Counted from the stretch's first letter, positions 1 through 8,306 are shown. The stretch: 36,133 nucleotides of DNA from Acinetobacter bouvetii (GCF_902753875.1 NZ_CADDTS010000017.1:1-36133), one strand, 5' to 3'. Notes: generated by a model from the letters alone, not told the origin. Numbers and translations: made by a program.

Positions 1-99
1 TAACGAATGACGGCTTTGTTTGAGAAATTTCCAATAAGTTGCTTCAAATTTCAGAAAGAAATCATCAATTACGCAGAATAATTCGGTACTATTGAACAT
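1..99 (-). mobile_element. IS982-family transposase, N-terminal fragment cut by the window edge
   Basis: The minus strand has an ATG at 99-97 followed by 33 open codons that run off the left edge. The peptide begins MFNSTELFCVIDDFFLKFEA and continues TYWKFLKQSR, which resembles the start of IS982-family DDE transposases (a short N-terminal segment with an acidic DDF motif). The rest of the gene lies outside the window. The element's outer end should fall somewhere in about 100-150, but I cannot fix the terminal inverted repeat without the other end. The family call comes from remembered similarity and not from a search; the existence of an open, edge-truncated reading frame is directly visible. 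Confidence 0.7.
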
Positions 100-100
100 C

Positions 101-152
101 AGGACTAGGGCTTTAGGTTTTGTGTGGTAACTCAACTGATGGCTCTAGTCCT
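101..152. other. Inverted repeat just upstream of the IS982 transposase start
   Basis: AGGACTAGGGC (101-111) pairs with GCTCTAGTCCT (142-152) with one G-U pair, around a loop of about 30 nt. On the plus strand the right arm is followed by CTTATTTTTC, so it could act as a terminator. On the minus strand the hairpin sits directly before the transposase ATG and could protect the gene from read-through transcription. The rest of the gap to the first complete gene (153-327) is AT-rich and contains nothing else I can name. Confidence 0.5.
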
Positions 153-327
153 CTTATTTTTCAAGTCATTTTCTTATCCGCGATTCGGGTTAACATAAAA
201 TCTCTTATACGAAATTAAATTTAATTTTTGGTTTTTTGACACCTTCAATTTTGTGTTGAACAGGACATAAATGCTAGTGTCTTTCCAGTCAGGGCGAGTA
301 TTTCACCGTAGATACTATTCCTAAACA

Positions 328-1098
328 TTATTCGTCTTCATCTTCTAACTCAGTGATTACCCATTCATATCCGATAAATTTTCGGTCAGCCGCTTGACCA
401 TATTGCAAATCAAACATTTCATTCAAGCTTGGGTCCCGGTCAATCAAATGCTTTAAGCCAACCAGCTTATAATCATTATCAGCTAAAGGTTCAGCAGTTA
501 AAAACTGCCAATCTCCGTTCTTTTCATGCAGTACCGTGAGTATGGGTTGCCGTTCTTCAATCCATTGTCTTGTTGTGAATATTCCCAGATTAGTCGGTTC
601 TCGAAATTTAAAATTCATATTACGGTCGAGCAAAGGCTGATCATATAGAAACTCATCTTGAAAACCTTCTTCCCAAGGGAACTTGTTATTTCGATCTGTC
701 CACACCAGTTGAAGCGCAGGAAATTTTTCATCTGCATAGTAGCTTTGGGCAATCCCAAAATAATCATTCATGTTTTCAGCATCAACTTTTAAGAATTGGC
801 AGCGACCATCTTTAAAAAAGATATCTGAATATTCATGCTCTAATTGAATCATTTCACCGCTTTGAATCACTTCAGCAATATGATTGAGGAGGGCATGACA
901 GAGCTTTGCAGATAAACCAAAACAGATAATTTCTGGATGACCATAACTTTCGTAAAGTCCAATGCTATAGCTGAAAGGCGGGGAATAGTCGGTATGATCA
1001 ATCGATATGATTTGTAAGCCGAATTTCTCAATATTTGTTTTTGTTTGTTCTAATATTATGCTGCGATCAGGGCAGACATGATCTTCCGTATGTTTCAT
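328..1098 (-). CDS. DUF4262 domain-containing protein
   Basis: A 256-residue cytosolic protein without signal peptide or membrane segments. Residues about 15-145 match the DUF4262 pattern as I know it: a leading segment FSYSIGLYESYGHPEIICFG, then a strand with FKDGRCQFLKV, and the YYADEKFPALQLVWTDRNN stretch followed by FPWEEGF. The C-terminal part (DWQFL, then a run ending in EDEDE) is probably a second small alpha/beta module. The family has no established biochemical function, so none is assigned. It reads towards the left-edge insertion sequence and has no obvious operon partner. The start is an ATG at 1098; no strong ribosome binding site is visible. The acidic tail EDEDE is the only compositional oddity. 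Confidence 0.8.
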   Translation of the reverse strand: MKHTEDHVCPDRSIILEQTKTNIEKFGLQIISIDHTDYSPPFSYSIGLYESYGHPEIICFGLSAKLCHALLNHIAEVIQSGEMIQLEHEYSDIFFKDGRCQFLKVDAENMNDYFGIAQSYYADEKFPALQLVWTDRNNKFPWEEGFQDEFLYDQPLLDRNMNFKFREPTNLGIFTTRQWIEERQPILTVLHEKNGDWQFLTAEPLADNDYKLVGLKHLIDRDPSLNEMFDLQYGQAADRKFIGYEWVITELEDEDE

Positions 1099-1166
1099 AA
1101 AAATTTATTATTTATCATTTTAGTATTCTAAAATACAGAAGATTATGCTAATCAACAAATCGAATT

Positions 1167-1700
1167 TTAAACTTTATGATTTTCTGCCACCTTTACATAA
1201 TGTCTCGCTGAATAAGGCAAAAATTCTTTTTCTTTATCCGTTAGCGGGCGGACTTTCTGTACTGGACTGCCCACATATAAATAACCACTTTCCAGACGTT
1301 TACGTGGCGGAACCAGTGAGCCTGCACCAATCATCACATCATCTTCAATAATGACATCATCTAAAACAATGGAGCTAATGCCAACCAATACACGATTGCC
1401 AATCGTACAACCGTGTAATTTGACATGATGACCAATGGTGACATCTTCACCAATAATCAGGGGAGAGCCTTCAGGTTTATCGGCTTTTTTGTGACTAACA
1501 TGCAACATGGCATGATCCTGCACATTGGAATTTTTACCAATATGAATATGATTGACATCGCCACGAATCACGGCAAAAGGCCACACCGAAACGTTTTCAG
1601 CAAGGACCACATCGCCAATGACCACTGCCATGTCATCAACATAACAAGAGTCATCAATTTGCGGCGTGGTATCTAAATAGGGACGAATGTTTTTAGCCAT
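1167..1700 (-). CDS. Gamma-class carbonic anhydrase family protein (YrdA/PaaY-like)
   Basis: A 177-residue left-handed beta-helix protein with the hexapeptide repeats typical of the LbH gamma-CA family (VIGDVVLAENVSVWPFAVIRGD, IIGEDVTIGHHV, TIGNRVLVG, VIIEDDVMIG). The three zinc-ligand histidines are present: H67 in QDHAMLH, one of H91/H92 in IGHH, and H96 in VKLHG. The RGDVNHIHIG and NVQD motifs also fit. The family comprises trimeric metalloenzymes, some with carbonic anhydrase activity and some acting as thioesterase-like or unknown proteins, so the substrate is left open. The C-terminal helix (residues 155-177) is as expected. It lies downstream of dacC on the same strand, behind dacC's terminator, so it is probably transcribed separately. 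Confidence 0.88.
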   Translation of the reverse strand: MAKNIRPYLDTTPQIDDSCYVDDMAVVIGDVVLAENVSVWPFAVIRGDVNHIHIGKNSNVQDHAMLHVSHKKADKPEGSPLIIGEDVTIGHHVKLHGCTIGNRVLVGISSIVLDDVIIEDDVMIGAGSLVPPRKRLESGYLYVGSPVQKVRPLTDKEKEFLPYSARHYVKVAENHKV

Positions 1701-1742
1701 GTGAAGGTTTCAATCTGTAGTTTTCCAGCATTATAAAATAAA

Positions 1743-1773
1743 AAAGCACCCAGACCGAAGTGTGGATGCTTTA
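1743..1773 (-). terminator. Rho-independent terminator of dacC
   Basis: Read on the minus strand, AAAGCATCCA pairs with TGGGTGCTTT around a short loop containing CTTCGG, followed by TTTA. It lies just past the dacC stop codon and before the carbonic anhydrase start. Confidence 0.75.
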
Positions 1774-1793
1774 ACTTAAGTCTAAAACTGAGC

Positions 1794-2942
1794 TTAGAAC
1801 AAGTTTGCGAAGAACTGTTTGATGTGATCAATCATTTTGGCAAAGAAACCAGCTTCTTCAACAGCTTGAAGGGCAACTAGCGGTTTTTCCGCAATTACTT
1901 TACCGTTTAAGGTTGCCACATATTTACCTACCACTTGACCTTTTTTCAAAGGTGCAGTCAATTTAGGTTGTACCACCAATTGAGTTTTAATGGCATTGGC
2001 ATCACCTTTAGGCATCGTCACATTAAAGTTTTCTGGTAGGCCAATTTGAACGTCGTTGCTTTTGCCATACCAAACTTTTGATTTAGCCAAAACCTGATTG
2101 GCAGGTTGAACTTTAACGGTTTCAAAGTTTGCGTAACCCCAAGATAAAAGTTCACGTGTTTGCGATGCACGCTCGTTCATGCTTGGTGCGCCAAAAATCA
2201 CTGAAATTAAACGTAATGGGCCGCGTTTAGCAGAAGTGGTTAAGCAATAACCAGCTTCATCAGTATGACCTGTTTTTAAACCATCTACACTCGGGTCGGT
2301 ATAAAGCAAGGCATTACGGTTGCCTTGTTTGATGCCATTAAAAGTAAATTCTTTTTCCGAGTAGATTGGATAATACTTTGAACTGTCATGGATGATATGT
2401 TGCGCAAGGGTTGCCATATCTTTGGCAGTCGAGTAATGACCTTCGGCAGGCATACCTGTTGCATTGATAAAGCTGGTATTGGTCATGCCAATACGTTTAG
2501 CTTCCTGATTCATCATGTGGGCAAATGTACCTTCATTGCCCGCAATGTGTTCTGCCATAGCTTTTGAAGCATCATTACCTGACTGGATGATAATCCCACG
2601 AAGCATTTCTAATGCTGTTGCAGTGCCGTTTAGAGGTACATACATACATGATTCTGTACTACTACCACGACACCAAGCAGATTCGTTCATACGAACTTTT
2701 TCATCTTCCGTGAGATCACCACTCAATAACTTTTGTTCAATGATGTAACTGGTCATCATCTTGGTCATTGAAGCAGGTGCTAATTTTTCGTTTTCATTTT
2801 TTGCTGCGAGGATTTGCCCCGTCTCATAGTCCATCAAAACATAAGATTTATTATTGAGTTCTGGTGGTGCCGATAAGACAGTTGCTGCGTATGAAAAACC
2901 AGGTAATAGTAATAATGCAGCAAGGGCGCTTTTGTGGGTCAT
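1794..2942 (-). CDS. dacC: D-alanyl-D-alanine carboxypeptidase, PBP5/6 type
   Basis: Low-molecular-weight penicillin-binding protein that trims the terminal D-Ala from peptidoglycan pentapeptides in the periplasm. The start is taken at the ATG at 2942 (382 residues), because the sequence then opens with a clean signal peptide, MTHKSALAALLLLPGFSYA. The open frame extends 11 codons further to a GTG at 2975, which would spoil the signal. All three serine-transferase motifs are present: SMTK (catalytic Ser58, Lys61), SGN in the SGNDASK segment, and KTG in DGLKTGHTDEAG. The C-terminal beta-rich domain (about 265-350) and the amphipathic helix FFAKMIDHIKQFFANLF at the end, a membrane anchor, are typical of the family. 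It is monocistronic with its own terminator. Confidence 0.93.
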   Translation of the reverse strand: MTHKSALAALLLLPGFSYAATVLSAPPELNNKSYVLMDYETGQILAAKNENEKLAPASMTKMMTSYIIEQKLLSGDLTEDEKVRMNESAWCRGSSTESCMYVPLNGTATALEMLRGIIIQSGNDASKAMAEHIAGNEGTFAHMMNQEAKRIGMTNTSFINATGMPAEGHYSTAKDMATLAQHIIHDSSKYYPIYSEKEFTFNGIKQGNRNALLYTDPSVDGLKTGHTDEAGYCLTTSAKRGPLRLISVIFGAPSMNERASQTRELLSWGYANFETVKVQPANQVLAKSKVWYGKSNDVQIGLPENFNVTMPKGDANAIKTQLVVQPKLTAPLKKGQVVGKYVATLNGKVIAEKPLVALQAVEEAGFFAKMIDHIKQFFANLF

Positions 2943-3003
2943 TCTGGGTGGTTCCAATATCTTAATAATAAGCACAAAGAGCTTTGCATTTTAGGACAAA
3001 GCA

Positions 3004-3032
3004 AAGCCGACTTCTACCGCTGAAATCGGCTT
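3004..3032 (-). terminator. Probable terminator after the first MCR_0457-type gene
   Basis: AAGCCGA (3004-3010) pairs with TCGGCTT (3026-3032) just beyond the stop at 3061 in the minus direction. The stem is GC-rich but the following T-run is weak (TGCTTTG). Confidence 0.5.
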
Positions 3033-3060
3033 ATTTCAAAAGTATTGTAACCAATTTGTG

Positions 3061-3450
3061 TTATTTGCTATATGCAGTGAGTTCTTTACAAATTTCCTGG
3101 TTTTTTGCATCACCAGCATTTTTAGCATCACTACGGGCTTCAGCTAAAATAGGCTTAAATTTTTTCTCTTTAATGAGTTTGGATAAAGCGGAAACAGCAT
3201 CTTTTTCTGCAGGTAAATGCTCTTGTGCGAGTTTGGAGTAACCTTTCTCAAATTGAGCTTTGTCTTCAATCAAACTTGGACAAACCTCAGATAAAACATA
3301 AATGGCAGCGAGTTCTTGTTGAGTTACTTGCTGCATGGGAGTGACCTCAATATTTTCATCTTGTGCTTTTGCTGCGTGAGTGACAGAAAGAGTCATTGCA
3401 GCAGTGGTGAACAGTCCCAAAGAAAGCGATTTCAATATAGATAATTTCAT
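3061..3450 (-). CDS. Small secreted protein, MCR_0457 family, copy 1
   Basis: A 129-residue protein with a signal peptide (MKLSILKSLSLGLFTTAAMT, cleavage near SVTHAAKA). The mature part is charged and predicted helical. It shares a pattern with the gene at 3687-4061: a helix carrying EVCPSLI, a mid-helix, an EAR..AK segment and a second cysteine (QEICKEL). The two conserved cysteines could form one disulfide in the periplasm. The family, as I know it, is restricted to Moraxellaceae and has no assigned function. A plausible ribosome binding site (TTTAGGTC) precedes the ATG. It is separated from its paralogue by a strong terminator, so the two are likely transcribed independently. Confidence 0.75.
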   Translation of the reverse strand: MKLSILKSLSLGLFTTAAMTLSVTHAAKAQDENIEVTPMQQVTQQELAAIYVLSEVCPSLIEDKAQFEKGYSKLAQEHLPAEKDAVSALSKLIKEKKFKPILAEARSDAKNAGDAKNQEICKELTAYSK

Positions 3451-3607
3451 TAAACAGACCTAAATGATTTAAAAACATCACAATATAAATAAGCTTAGCG
3501 GTATTTTTGGTAATTGTAAGTACACAAATGTATTGAAGCTGTTGAGAATTGCAGAAATCTATGCAAACAAAGGTAAATATAGATGGACATTTAGGGGGAT
3601 TAAAAAT

Positions 3608-3640
3608 CAGGGCATAAAGTCCGATAAGCTTTATGCCCTG
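3608..3640 (-). terminator. Strong rho-independent terminator of MCR_0457-type copy 2
   Basis: A perfect 12-bp inverted repeat, CAGGGCATAAAG (3608-3619) and CTTTATGCCCTG (3629-3640), has a 9-nt loop and is followed on the minus strand by ATTTTTAAT. It lies 47 bp past the stop of the gene at 3687. Confidence 0.8.
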
Positions 3641-3686
3641 ATAGCAGGCTCAAGAGTTTGAGTCCGCGATATAATTGATGTATTAC

Positions 3687-4061
3687 TTAAGCATCGTAAT
3701 TTAAGACATCATCACAAACTGACTTTTGCTCATCCTTATTGGTTTCTTTTGCAGCCTGACGTGCTTCATCCAATACAGATTTATATTCAGTATCTGCCTG
3801 AATTTTTTCATAAGTCATGGATTTTTCAGAATAGTCTTGTAAGTAAGTTTGAATGAGCTGATGAATGTTATGATCAAATTTGGCATTTTTACCAATAATG
3901 GCAGGGCATACTTCAGCCATCACTTGAGTTGAAGCAATATCTTCCTTTACCAGGGTATTTGCTTCAGCCTGAGTTAAGCCTTCATTGGCAGAAACCGCTG
4001 TAGATAACAGGGCAAACATACCTAAACCCAAGAAACCGCGAAATGAGATCGTTTTAATCAT
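3687..4061 (-). CDS. Small secreted protein, MCR_0457 family, copy 2
   Basis: A 124-residue paralogue of the neighbouring gene at 3061. The start is set at the ATG at 4061, which gives a good signal peptide (MIKTISFRGFLGLGMFALL, cleavage after AVSA). The frame continues upstream to a TTG at 4130, and another ATG lies at 4076, but both add charged residues before the signal. The mature protein repeats the layout of copy 1: STQVMAEVCPAII near the start, EARQAAKE near the end and a second cysteine in KSVCDD. Overall identity to copy 1 is low, so the duplication is old or each copy has specialised. No function is known to me. It is divergent from surE, with a 110-bp shared promoter region. Confidence 0.72.
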   Translation of the reverse strand: MIKTISFRGFLGLGMFALLSTAVSANEGLTQAEANTLVKEDIASTQVMAEVCPAIIGKNAKFDHNIHQLIQTYLQDYSEKSMTYEKIQADTEYKSVLDEARQAAKETNKDEQKSVCDDVLNYDA

Positions 4062-4171
4062 TTTAAAGTCACACATTTTGAATAGATGTTGGCCATTAAA
4101 TATATATAATTTCTTATACAATTCAATCAAATGTTCTGATCAGTCATTTTTAACCCTTACGAGATGTTTTT

Positions 4172-4942
4172 GTGAATATATTAATTGCCAACGATGATGG
4201 TGTTTTTGCTCCCGGTATTCAAGCATTGGCTCAGGCTTTAGCGCCTTTGGGCCGTGTTGTTATTGTTGCACCAGAAAGCGAGCGCAGTGGTTTTTCCAGT
4301 GCTTTGACTTTAGATCGTCCTTTACGTCCGATTCAAATTTCTCCTGATGTTTGGGCGGTTAATGGCACGCCGGCAGATTGCGTCTATCTGTCGATGAACG
4401 GACTATTTGATTTTGAATTTGATCTGGTGGTCAGTGGCATTAACAGTGGAGCCAATTTGGGAGATGATGTACTTTATTCAGGTACTGTCGGAGCCGCATT
4501 TGAAGGTCGTCTAATGAAGCAGCCTGCGATTGCAGTTTCCATGGCGGGTCCAAATGTTCGTTCTTATGATAGTCCGCAGGACTATGCCGTTGCAGCACAA
4601 TGGGTGCATGACTTTATTGTGCAAGGTTTGCCAATATTGCCCCCACGTCATATTTTTAACGTGAATATTCCGGATATTTCTGAATTGCAAGGGACTAAAA
4701 TTACCTATCAGGGACGTCGTAGTCAATCTAAACCCATTACCAGTCATGTTGATCCACGTGGACGTCAAGTGTATTGGATTGGTTTATCCGGTGAGGCTGT
4801 TGCTGAACCCAAGAAAGGTATAACTGAAATAGAGTCGGATTTTTTTGCAGTCGCCAATGGTTATGTGAGTGTCACACCTATACAAATGGACGCGACAAAT
4901 TACGAGATTTTGAACACATTGCACGCACAGTTTTCTAAATAG
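4172..4942 (+). CDS. surE: 5'/3'-nucleotidase SurE
   Basis: A metal-dependent nucleoside monophosphate phosphatase of 256 residues, the usual SurE length. The N-terminal metal site NDDG (Asp8, Asp9), the [16 protein letters not shown] segment carrying the metal-binding serine, GTPADCV, and the signature [20 protein letters not shown] are all present. The start is a GTG at 4172 preceded by ACGAGA; no ATG gives the canonical N-terminus. The next gene is an nlpD-like lipoprotein, as in the enterobacterial surE-pcm-nlpD-rpoS cluster, but pcm and rpoS are missing here. A separate promoter-like sequence lies in the 115-bp gap to nlpD. Confidence 0.95.
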   Translation: MNILIANDDGVFAPGIQALAQALAPLGRVVIVAPESERSGFSSALTLDRPLRPIQISPDVWAVNGTPADCVYLSMNGLFDFEFDLVVSGINSGANLGDDVLYSGTVGAAFEGRLMKQPAIAVSMAGPNVRSYDSPQDYAVAAQWVHDFIVQGLPILPPRHIFNVNIPDISELQGTKITYQGRRSQSKPITSHVDPRGRQVYWIGLSGEAVAEPKKGITEIESDFFAVANGYVSVTPIQMDATNYEILNTLHAQFSK

Positions 4943-4962
4943 TGCCCAATAGTGTTATAACT

Positions 4963-4991
4963 TTGTGAAAAAGCAGAACTGTACATATTTT
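4963..4991 (+). promoter_or_regulatory. Candidate sigma70 promoter of the nlpD-like gene
   Basis: TTGTGA (4963-4968) and TATTTT (4986-4991) are separated by exactly 17 bp and leave a leader of about 60 nt before the ATG at 5058. Both hexamers are imperfect. Confidence 0.4.
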
Positions 4992-5057
4992 TCAGAGACT
5001 TTTTTGCTAATCTTAGCCCAAATCAATAAATACATTTATGTGTAGAGAGGAAGATTA

Positions 5058-5867
5058 ATGCACTTGGTGTCACAATATCGCTTATTTGCTGTGCCTTCAG
5101 CCTTGTTGAAAACCCTTGTGTTATCTACAGCTGTTATTTCGACTGTTATTCTGAGTGGTTGTGCTTCTAAACCACAAATTCATAATGCGACACGTTATGC
5201 AACTGCGCCGGACTATTATACTGTTCGCTATGGAGATACTTTGAGCGGTATTGCAGCACGTTATGGTTTAGGGTACGTGAGTGTGGCTGAAATGAATGAT
5301 ATCGCCCCACCGTATCGTATCTATGTAGGACAGTCTTTACGTTTAAAAGATTCGGGTTCACGCCGCACCACTACAACTCAAGCAGTGACACAAGCTGCTC
5401 CAATTCAACGTCAAAGCGTACAGCTGCCAACGACGCCAGTACAGTCTGTTGCACCCGTGACTTCAGCTCCAGTTGTTGTCGCATCTTCACAAGTGTCTGC
5501 TTTGCGTTGGGTTAAACCAAGCAATGGTGCAGTGATTGCTAACTTTAACGTGGCTTCTAATGTTAAAGGCATTCGTTATGGCGGTAATCAGGGAGATCCA
5601 ATTTTTGCTGCGGCAGATGGGCAAGTGGTTTATGCTGCAGATGGTTTGAAAGAGTATGGTAATCTTATTCTGATCAAACATATTGATGGTTATATCACTG
5701 CTTATGCGCATACCAGCAAAATGAATGTCAGCAGTGGTCAAAATGTGACTGCAGGACAGAAGATTGCGGAAATGGGTTCTACGGGTACAAATCGTACTAT
5801 GCTTGAATTTCAGGTACGCTTGAATGGCAAACCAATCAATCCGACTAATGTTTTACCAATAAATTAA
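5058..5867 (+). CDS. nlpD: NlpD-like lipoprotein: LysM plus degenerate M23 (LytM) domain
   Basis: A 269-residue murein-binding lipoprotein. The signal peptide ends in the lipobox LSGC with Cys35 as lipidation site. One LysM domain (about 52-96, YYTVRYGDTLSGIAARYGLG) binds peptidoglycan. A low-complexity Ala/Thr/Val/Gln linker (100-148) leads to a C-terminal LytM domain (about 150-267). The zinc ligands of active M23 peptidases are missing: the usual HxGxD segment reads RYGGNQGDP, and the usual HLHFE reads TMLEFQ. As in E. coli NlpD and EnvC, it should activate amidases instead of cutting murein itself. AGAGAGGAAG precedes the ATG. It follows surE, the conserved neighbour of nlpD. Confidence 0.9.
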   Translation: MHLVSQYRLFAVPSALLKTLVLSTAVISTVILSGCASKPQIHNATRYATAPDYYTVRYGDTLSGIAARYGLGYVSVAEMNDIAPPYRIYVGQSLRLKDSGSRRTTTTQAVTQAAPIQRQSVQLPTTPVQSVAPVTSAPVVVASSQVSALRWVKPSNGAVIANFNVASNVKGIRYGGNQGDPIFAAADGQVVYAADGLKEYGNLILIKHIDGYITAYAHTSKMNVSSGQNVTAGQKIAEMGSTGTNRTMLEFQVRLNGKPINPTNVLPIN

Positions 5868-5898
5868 ATTTTACAAATACAAAACATAAATTTCACCG

Positions 5899-5904
5899 TA
5901 TAAT
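5899..5904 (+). promoter_or_regulatory. Candidate -10 element of the LysR gene
   Basis: A perfect TATAAT at 5899-5904 lies 57 bp before the LysR ATG. No convincing -35 is found at the standard distance (TTTACA at 5870-5875 is too far), so an activator or a weak -35 is implied. Confidence 0.4.
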
Positions 5905-5961
5905 ACAATGAGTTGCTTTTATCGAAAAAGATAAGGCACTCATAAGTTCAGAGGGAAATTT

Positions 5962-6891
5962 ATGTTAGATCAACTTCGAGCAATGGGTGTATTTGCTTGT
6001 GTTGTTGAAAAAAGCTCGTTTAGCGGTGCTGCACGTGAGTTAGGAATCACAACCAGTGCCGTGAGTCAGCAAATTCGTTCTTTAGAAAATGAAATGGAAG
6101 TCACACTTCTGCATCGATCTACTAGAAAATTAAGTTTGACTGAAGCTGGACAAGCTTTTTTCCATAGCTGTCAAGAAATGCTTGCCGCTGCTGAGCGTGG
6201 AAAAATCCGCATCAATGAGTTACGTGATGACTTGATTGGTGACTTACGTATCGCAACAACCCCCGAACTTGCTGCTAATCATGTGATTCCTGCATTGTCT
6301 CATTGGATGCAGGCACATCGTGGTTTGTCTGTACATGTCGAGGCAGATAATCAATATATCGATTTAATCGAAGGACGGATTGATATTGCCTTGCGCATGA
6401 GTTCAAAAATGGAAGATCATAATTTGAATGTGGTGCCACTGGCTCTGGTTGAGCAAGTGCTGGTTGCCTCACCAAGTTATTTGAACCAGTCTGCACCGAT
6501 ATCACGACCCGAAGATTTGAAAAATCATGATCTGATTCCAATCAATATTATGAAAAATTACCAGCATTTTTCATTTAAAAATATGGTGTCGGGTGAAACC
6601 TCTCTTTTAGAAATGAAATCGCGCTTAAGTACCAATAATGTATTGGTGGCAAAATCATTATGTTTGCAAGGACATGGTATTGGGCGCATTTTATATTTAG
6701 ATGTACAAAAAGATTTGGTGAATGGTTCTTTGGTTGAAGTGTTGCCAGAGTGGAAATTACCATGCTTTACTTTATATGCGATTACGGCAAAAAAAGATCA
6801 GCAACCGACTAAAATCCATCGCTGTTTGGAAGCATTAAAACAATACTTTAGCCAATTACCCGGCGGAAGAATGTATCAAGAAGCTTCATGA
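5962..6891 (+). CDS. LysR-family transcriptional regulator
   Basis: A 309-residue regulator with the standard layout: an N-terminal winged helix-turn-helix (residues 2-60, with SFSGAARELGITTSAVSQQI as the DNA-reading helix pair and LLHRSTRKLSLTEAG as the wing), a linker helix, and a periplasmic-binding-protein-like effector domain (about 90-295, containing GDLRIATTPELAANHVIPAL and GRIDIALR). This sub-type, with a MxQLRxMxVF start, is often called CrgA-like. GAGGGAAATTT precedes the ATG. It is convergent with argD and shares a bidirectional terminator with it. No divergent target gene is adjacent, so the regulon cannot be read from context. Confidence 0.9.
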   Translation: MLDQLRAMGVFACVVEKSSFSGAARELGITTSAVSQQIRSLENEMEVTLLHRSTRKLSLTEAGQAFFHSCQEMLAAAERGKIRINELRDDLIGDLRIATTPELAANHVIPALSHWMQAHRGLSVHVEADNQYIDLIEGRIDIALRMSSKMEDHNLNVVPLALVEQVLVASPSYLNQSAPISRPEDLKNHDLIPINIMKNYQHFSFKNMVSGETSLLEMKSRLSTNNVLVAKSLCLQGHGIGRILYLDVQKDLVNGSLVEVLPEWKLPCFTLYAITAKKDQQPTKIHRCLEALKQYFSQLPGGRMYQEAS

Positions 6892-6903
6892 TCTGAAGCA
6901 GAT

Positions 6904-6932
6904 AAAAAAAGCCGCATCAAGCGGCTTTTTTT
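6904..6932. terminator. Bidirectional terminator between lysR and argD
   Basis: A perfect hairpin has arms AAAAAAAGCCGC (6904-6915) and GCGGCTTTTTTT (6921-6932) with a 5-nt loop. A T-run follows on either strand, so it serves both convergent genes. Confidence 0.92.
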
Positions 6933-6965
6933 ATTGAATATTTAGTTAGATGGCTGAGCTAAAAA

Positions 6966-8177
6966 TTAGGCTAAATAATCCTTAATCATTTTAACCAAGC
7001 GTTCAACCAATTGATCAGCCTGTTCTTTATTAATGTTGAGTGGTGGTAATAAACGAACCACTGAACCTGCAGTGACATTGATAATCAGTTTGTAATCATC
7101 ACGAGCCACATTGACCAGATCGCCACAGGCTTTCGGCAATTCAATACCAATCATCAAACCAAAACCACGGACTGTCACGTTTTGATCTGTCAGTTGCTGG
7201 CTTAACTGCTCAACGATATAAGCACCCATTTGGGCCGCATTGTCGACCAGATGTTCTTTTTGAATGGTATCAATGACAGTATAAACCACACGTGAACCTA
7301 AAGCGGTACCACTATAAGTTGAGCCATGGTTGCCCGCAGTCAGTACGCCTACACCACGACCTTGAGTCATCACCGCACCAATCGGGAAGCCATTGCCCAA
7401 CCCTTTAGCGGTAGTCAAAACGTCAGGAACAATATTGGTGTGCTGATATGCAAAGTATTTACCGGTACGGCCATTACCTGTTTGAACTTCATCCAGCATC
7501 ATCAACCAGTTATGCTGGTTACAGATTTGACGGATTTCTTCAAGATAGCTAAAACCTTGAGGGGCAGTATTGACACCACCTTCACCTTGAATTGGTTCAA
7601 CTAGAATCGCAACGATGTCTGGATGATTAATTGCTGCTTCTTCAATCGCTTCGATATCACCAAAGGGCACACGAATGAAACCTTCAACCAAAGGTGCAAA
7701 ACCTTCCTGTACCTTTTTATTGCCGGTTGCAGAAAGAGTCGCCATAGTACGGCCGTGGAAAGAATGATCTGCGACAATAATTTTAGGTGTAGCGATGCCT
7801 TGCATATGACCAAATTTACGCGCAATTTTAATAGCACCTTCATTTGATTCTGCACCACTATTCGAGAAGAAAATTTCTTCCATGCCTGAAACTTCAGCCA
7901 GTTTTTGCGCAGCAGCGGTTTGCCAAGGCACTTCAAAAATATTACTGGTGTGCATCAGGGTGGCGGCCTGTTCAGCAATGGCTTCAGTGACAGCAGGGTG
8001 CGAATGGCCTAAACCACACACCGCAATACCGGTTAAGGCATCCAGATATTCAGTACCATCTTCAGTATAAAGATAAGAACCTCGTCCTCGGACAAAGCTG
8101 ATCGGCTGACGGCCAAATACCGGCATCAAATGAGATGGTTGATCAGTTTGCACAGGAGCAAGGGTAATGTTATTCAT
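6966..8177 (-). CDS. argD: Acetylornithine aminotransferase (class III aminotransferase)
   Basis: A 403-residue PLP-dependent fold-type I aminotransferase that makes N-acetylornithine from N-acetylglutamate semialdehyde in arginine synthesis; many family members also act on succinyldiaminopimelate in lysine synthesis. Characteristic segments are GIAVCGLGHSHP near the N-terminus, FFSNSGAESNEGAIKIAR, DHSFHGRTMATLSATG, LVEPIQGEGG, MLDEVQTGNGRTG and TTAKGLGNGFPIGA, whose Lys258 should form the Schiff base with PLP. The length and the short N-terminus fit ArgD/AstC; the succinylornithine enzyme AstC cannot be excluded, but no ast genes are nearby. It is divergent from grxD. Confidence 0.88.
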   Translation of the reverse strand: MNNITLAPVQTDQPSHLMPVFGRQPISFVRGRGSYLYTEDGTEYLDALTGIAVCGLGHSHPAVTEAIAEQAATLMHTSNIFEVPWQTAAAQKLAEVSGMEEIFFSNSGAESNEGAIKIARKFGHMQGIATPKIIVADHSFHGRTMATLSATGNKKVQEGFAPLVEGFIRVPFGDIEAIEEAAINHPDIVAILVEPIQGEGGVNTAPQGFSYLEEIRQICNQHNWLMMLDEVQTGNGRTGKYFAYQHTNIVPDVLTTAKGLGNGFPIGAVMTQGRGVGVLTAGNHGSTYSGTALGSRVVYTVIDTIQKEHLVDNAAQMGAYIVEQLSQQLTDQNVTVRGFGLMIGIELPKACGDLVNVARDDYKLIINVTAGSVVRLLPPLNINKEQADQLVERLVKMIKDYLA

Positions 8178-8306
8178 GACTAACTCTTATCTGTTAGGTG
8201 GGAAAAATAAAAGTTTATATAAGCAAAATCCAGGACAGATTAAAAGCCCAAATGTAAATAAAAATGGAATTATTGCTTTAGAGATACTGTTTCGCCAAGT
8301 TTTGGG

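Noticed and set aside
212..227. 16-bp palindrome AAATTAAATTTAATTT
   Set aside because: It consists only of A and T in an AT-rich gap, so chance is a sufficient explanation.
5058..5867. Active M23 endopeptidase
   Set aside because: The HxGxD and HxH zinc ligands are absent; only the fold is kept, as in NlpD/EnvC activators.
7601..7936. Long open frame inside argD on the same strand but another phase
   Set aside because: It lacks family features and sits within a gene whose motifs are complete; it is a shadow frame. The same applies to the frames inside efp (20955-21275), cstA (21772-22116, 23086-23538) and the transglutaminase gene (27216-27635).
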